Part shown: piece after piece, positions 13,205 through 14,690 of the stretch | Layout: each line of letters begins with the position of its first letter | Numbering within the stretch: the first letter of the stretch is position 1 | Source of the DNA: Clostridia bacterium | GTDB taxonomy: Bacteria > Bacillota > Clostridia > Christensenellales > Aristaeellaceae | Direction: 5' to 3' | DNA: 14,690 nt | NCBI GenBank assembly: GCA_900769075.1 | Contig: CAAGFE010000053.1 | Span: forward strand, 1-14,690 | Made by a program: the position numbers and the translations under genes | The notes under the pieces: generated by a model | Told to the model about the DNA's origin: nothing | Databases searched by the model: none | What the model saw: only the letters and a program-made list of their open reading frames with translations

Positions 13205-13277
13205 GGAGGATATAGTTCAGTGGTAGAGCGCCAGATTGTGGCTCTGGATGTCGTGGGTTCGAGCCCCACTATTCTCC
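13205..13277 (+). tRNA. tRNA-His (GTG)
   Basis: Anticodon GTG in GATTGTGGCTC. G13205 serves as the extra G-1 opposite C73 (13277), as tRNA-His requires; the acceptor is GAGGATA/TATTCTC. T-stem GTGGG/CCCAC with loop TTCGAGC. CCA is not encoded; a run of six T follows. Confidence 0.94.
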
Positions 13278-13321
13278 CTTTTTTCCTTGGTCTGCTGCGT
13301 CATGCGGCGGGCAATCTGCGA

Positions 13322-13393
13322 TGGGGTGTCGCCAAGTGGTAAGGCACGGGACTTTGACTCCCGCACTCGCAGGTTCGAGCCCTGCCACCCCAG
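13322..13393 (+). tRNA. tRNA-Gln (TTG)
   Basis: Acceptor TGGGGTG/CACCCCA, anticodon TTG in GACTTTGACTC, T-loop TTCGAGC. CCA is not encoded. Confidence 0.96.
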
Positions 13394-13399
13394 CTGTAT

Positions 13400-13472
13400 G
13401 ACCCATTAGCTCAGTTGGCAGAGCACTTGACTTTTAATCAAGGTGTCTGGAGTTCGAATCTCCAATGGGTCA
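13400..13472 (+). tRNA. tRNA-Lys (TTT)
   Basis: Acceptor GACCCAT/ATGGGTC, anticodon TTT in GACTTTTAATC, T-loop TTCGAAT. It starts 6 nt after tRNA-Gln. CCA is not encoded. Confidence 0.96.
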
Positions 13473-13498
13473 TTCCCATCTGCCCTCTGAAACGTCAT

Positions 13499-13578
13499 GC
13501 GGGCGTGGCGGAATGGCAGACGCGCCAGACTTAGGATCTGGTGCCTATGGCGTATGAGTTCGAGTCTCATCGCCCGCA
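13499..13578 (+). tRNA. tRNA-Leu (TAG)
   Basis: Class II tRNA with acceptor GCGGGCG/CGCCCGC, anticodon TAG in GACTTAGGATC, a variable arm around TGCCTATGGCGTA and T-loop TTCGAGT. CCA is not encoded. Confidence 0.95.
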
Positions 13579-13600
13579 CGGTTCATAGGGCACCCGATAT

Positions 13601-13676
13601 GCGGTAGTAGCTCAGTTGGTAGAGCGCCACCTTGCCAAGGTGGAGGTCGCGAGTCCGAGCCTCGTCTACCGCTCCA
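13601..13676 (+). tRNA. tRNA-Gly (GCC), copy 1
   Basis: Acceptor GCGGTAG/CTACCGC, anticodon GCC in ACCTTGCCAAGGT. CCA is encoded (13674-13676). The T-loop reads TCCGAGC, so the nearly universal U55 is C. Identical over 76 nt to 13787-13862. Confidence 0.96.
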
Positions 13677-13685
13677 TTTTCATTT

Positions 13686-13759
13686 GCGGGTGTAGCTCAA
13701 TGGCAGAGCTCCAGCCTTCCAAGCTGGCTACGCGGGTCCGATTCCCGTCACCCGCTCCA
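13686..13759 (+). tRNA. tRNA-Gly (TCC)
   Basis: Acceptor GCGGGTG/CACCCGC, anticodon TCC in GCCTTCCAAGC. CCA is encoded (13757-13759). The T-loop is TCCGATT, again with C at position 55. Confidence 0.96.
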
Positions 13760-13786
13760 CAGCCAATCCACCGCATACGCGGTTTT

Positions 13787-13862
13787 GCGGTAGTAGCTCA
13801 GTTGGTAGAGCGCCACCTTGCCAAGGTGGAGGTCGCGAGTCCGAGCCTCGTCTACCGCTCCA
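13787..13862 (+). tRNA. tRNA-Gly (GCC), copy 2
   Basis: Base-for-base the same as 13601-13676, including C55 in the T-loop and encoded CCA, while the flanking bases differ. The identity is confined to the gene. Confidence 0.96.
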
Positions 13863-13870
13863 GTCAGGTG

Positions 13871-13897
13871 TCATGACGTCCGTCATGATGCCTTTTT
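13871..13897 (+). terminator. Probable terminator of the tRNA cluster
   Basis: TCATGAC-gtcc-GTCATGA (13871-13888) followed by TGCC and TTTTT, 8 nt after the last tRNA. The palindrome could instead be an operator for the next gene. Confidence 0.7.
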
Positions 13898-13923
13898 GTA
13901 TTCATGGGAAGGGAGGGTTCGGC

Positions 13924-14481
13924 GTGAAGCGCATTCATCCGCGTATTTGCCAGATCCCCGCATCCGATCCTCCGCTCTCTGCGGATGTGTTCATCATCGA
14001 GGGGGACGAGCGGTATTATGTGTTCGATGTGGGCAGCTGCGATGAGGCGTATGCCGTCATCAGCGCGCTGGAGAAGCCCGTGACGGTCATCCTGTCCCAT
14101 TTTCACCGGGATCATATGGGCAACATGAGCCGCCTGACCCCGGCAGCTACGCTGGCGGGCGCTCGGACGCTGAAGCACCTGACGGGCGGTACGCTGGTGG
14201 ATCGTCCGCTGGCTATTCACGACGGCGTGGACATCCTGGTGCAGCCATGTGTTTCTCCCCATGCCCCGGGATGCCTGATTGCCACGGTGGACGGGCAGTA
14301 CACCCTCATTGGCGACCTGACCTACGCATACCCCGGACAGAAGCAGGGGGAGGCGAAGGGCATGCTGCGGACGCTGCAGGCGTTGGATACCCGGTTTTTT
14401 CTGCCCAGTCATGCAAAGAGCAATCCGCTGGTGGAGAAGGCGGAACTGCTGCGGGAGATCAGGGCAAATCTGAACATATAG
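13924..14481 (+). CDS. MBL-fold metallo-hydrolase
   Basis: The 185-residue protein has a metallo-beta-lactamase fold. The metal-binding HxHxDH motif is intact (HFHRDH, about residues 76-81). A later conserved His lies in SPHAPGCLIATVDG, and the bridging Asp is in YTLIGDLTY. A C-terminal His is in FFLPSHAKSNP. The N-terminal strand-rich ADVFIIEGDERYYVFDVGS is typical. It is shorter than hydroxyacylglutathione hydrolases and has no extra domain, so the substrate cannot be assigned. GTG at 13924 is chosen because GGGAGGG lies 6 nt upstream; an in-frame ATG at 13873 would overlap the tRNA terminator. No promoter is obvious, so it may depend on read-through from the tRNA operon. Confidence 0.85.
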   Translation: MKRIHPRICQIPASDPPLSADVFIIEGDERYYVFDVGSCDEAYAVISALEKPVTVILSHFHRDHMGNMSRLTPAATLAGARTLKHLTGGTLVDRPLAIHDGVDILVQPCVSPHAPGCLIATVDGQYTLIGDLTYAYPGQKQGEAKGMLRTLQALDTRFFLPSHAKSNPLVEKAELLREIRANLNI

Positions 14482-14487
14482 CACAAG

Positions 14488-14523
14488 GGGCTGCTGCAGA
14501 ATGATGCGTTTCTGCAGCAGCCC
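14488..14523 (+). terminator. Strong hairpin after the MBL gene
   Basis: GGGCTGCTGCAG (14488-14499) pairs perfectly with CTGCAGCAGCCC (14512-14523), a 12-bp stem with a 12-nt loop, 6 bases after the stop codon. It has no T-run, so it may terminate poorly or act mainly to protect the 3' end. Confidence 0.55.
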
Positions 14524-14549
14524 TCAGACCATCAAAAAAGCCCGCAACC

Positions 14550-14690
14550 GCGGTTTTCTCTGCCTAAAGCGGAGAAAACCGCTTGCTTCGTTGACTGCAC
14601 CTGCAAATTTCGGTCATTTACGTCCGTGTAAACTCCCTCATTTGCAGGTTTGTCGCCTTGCCTTGCAGCCTTTTTTGAAGGTCTGCAAAG
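14550..14690. other. Hairpin-rich intergenic tail
   Basis: Successive structures are: GCGGTTTTCTCTGC-ctaaa-GCGGAGAAAACCGC (14550-14582; 14 bp with one wobble); ACCTGCAAAT (14599-14608) with ATTTGCAGGT (14640-14649), enclosing TTTAC-gtccgt-GTAAA (14617-14632); and TTGCAG..CCTT with AAGG..CTGCAA near 14663-14688. No coding frame is evident. On the minus strand a T-run (from AAAAAA at 14534-14539) follows these hairpins. It could be a structured RNA or a repeat element cut by the window end. Confidence 0.5.

Noticed and set aside
13601..13862. tRNA-Gly genes as non-proteinogenic peptidoglycan tRNAs as in staphylococci
   Set aside because: The D-loop GG is retained and only position 55 is changed; no Fem-type transferase gene is in the window.
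13616..13876. Coding frames across the tRNA cluster
   Set aside because: They translate tRNA genes; the repeated peptide comes from the duplicated tRNA-Gly.
14488..14523. Canonical rho-independent terminator after the MBL gene
   Set aside because: The stem is excellent but no T-run follows, so it is listed with reduced confidence rather than as a standard terminator.

Overview
The window is GC-rich chromosomal DNA that most likely comes from an anaerobic, spore-forming member of the Bacillota (class Clostridia, probably an uncultured gut or rumen lineage). The evidence is a CotF-type spore coat protein, good Shine-Dalgarno sequences of the GGAGG type, SigA-like promoters (TTGACA-17/18-TATAAT), an rpsO-pnp-M16 peptidase order known from Bacillus, a RuvX plus DUF1292 pairing typical of Firmicutes, and an anaerobic ribonucleotide reductase activase. 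The taxonomic placement is inference; there is no rRNA here.

Layout. 1-290 is a tandem pair of 145-bp palindrome-rich repeats. 369-1493 (-) is an NADH:rubredoxin-oxidoreductase-like flavoprotein with its own terminator, divergent from a CotF-family spore coat protein (1611-2054, +). A coupled minus-strand operon birA-acpS (3243 to 2100) faces it. From 3383 onward nearly everything is on the plus strand: rpsO, a structured rpsO-pnp spacer, pnp and a terminator; then a tight four-gene group (M16 zinc protease, a RuvX-DUF1292 fusion, a second DUF1292 protein, a PdaC-like deacetylase) closed by a strong terminator at 10038-10066. A 0.68-kb gene-free segment follows, holding two more repeat copies and several hairpins. 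A consensus promoter then drives a second, equally long PdaC-like deacetylase followed by nrdG. After about 520 bp with no convincing gene, a consensus promoter reads an eight-tRNA cluster (Arg, His, Gln, Lys, Leu, Gly, Gly, Gly), followed by a hairpin terminator, an MBL-fold hydrolase gene, and a hairpin-rich tail to the end of the window.

How the genes fit together. Most are housekeeping: translation (rpsO, tRNAs), RNA decay (pnp), cofactor attachment (birA for biotin, acpS for phosphopantetheine, both serving fatty-acid synthesis), DNA maintenance (ruvX), and cell-envelope modification (two deacetylases). The most interesting points are: the in-frame RuvX-DUF1292 fusion that still contains a perfect internal ribosome binding site and start codon; the deacetylase pair in which only the second copy keeps the full set of CE4 catalytic motifs; all three tRNA-Gly genes carrying C instead of U at T-loop position 55 and encoding CCA, unlike the other five tRNAs; a modular repeat family present in four copies, two with a hairpin that shows a compensatory base change; and a structured rpsO-pnp spacer. 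I did not find a defence system, CRISPR array, phage or transposase, and nothing here amounts to a clearly new multi-gene system.
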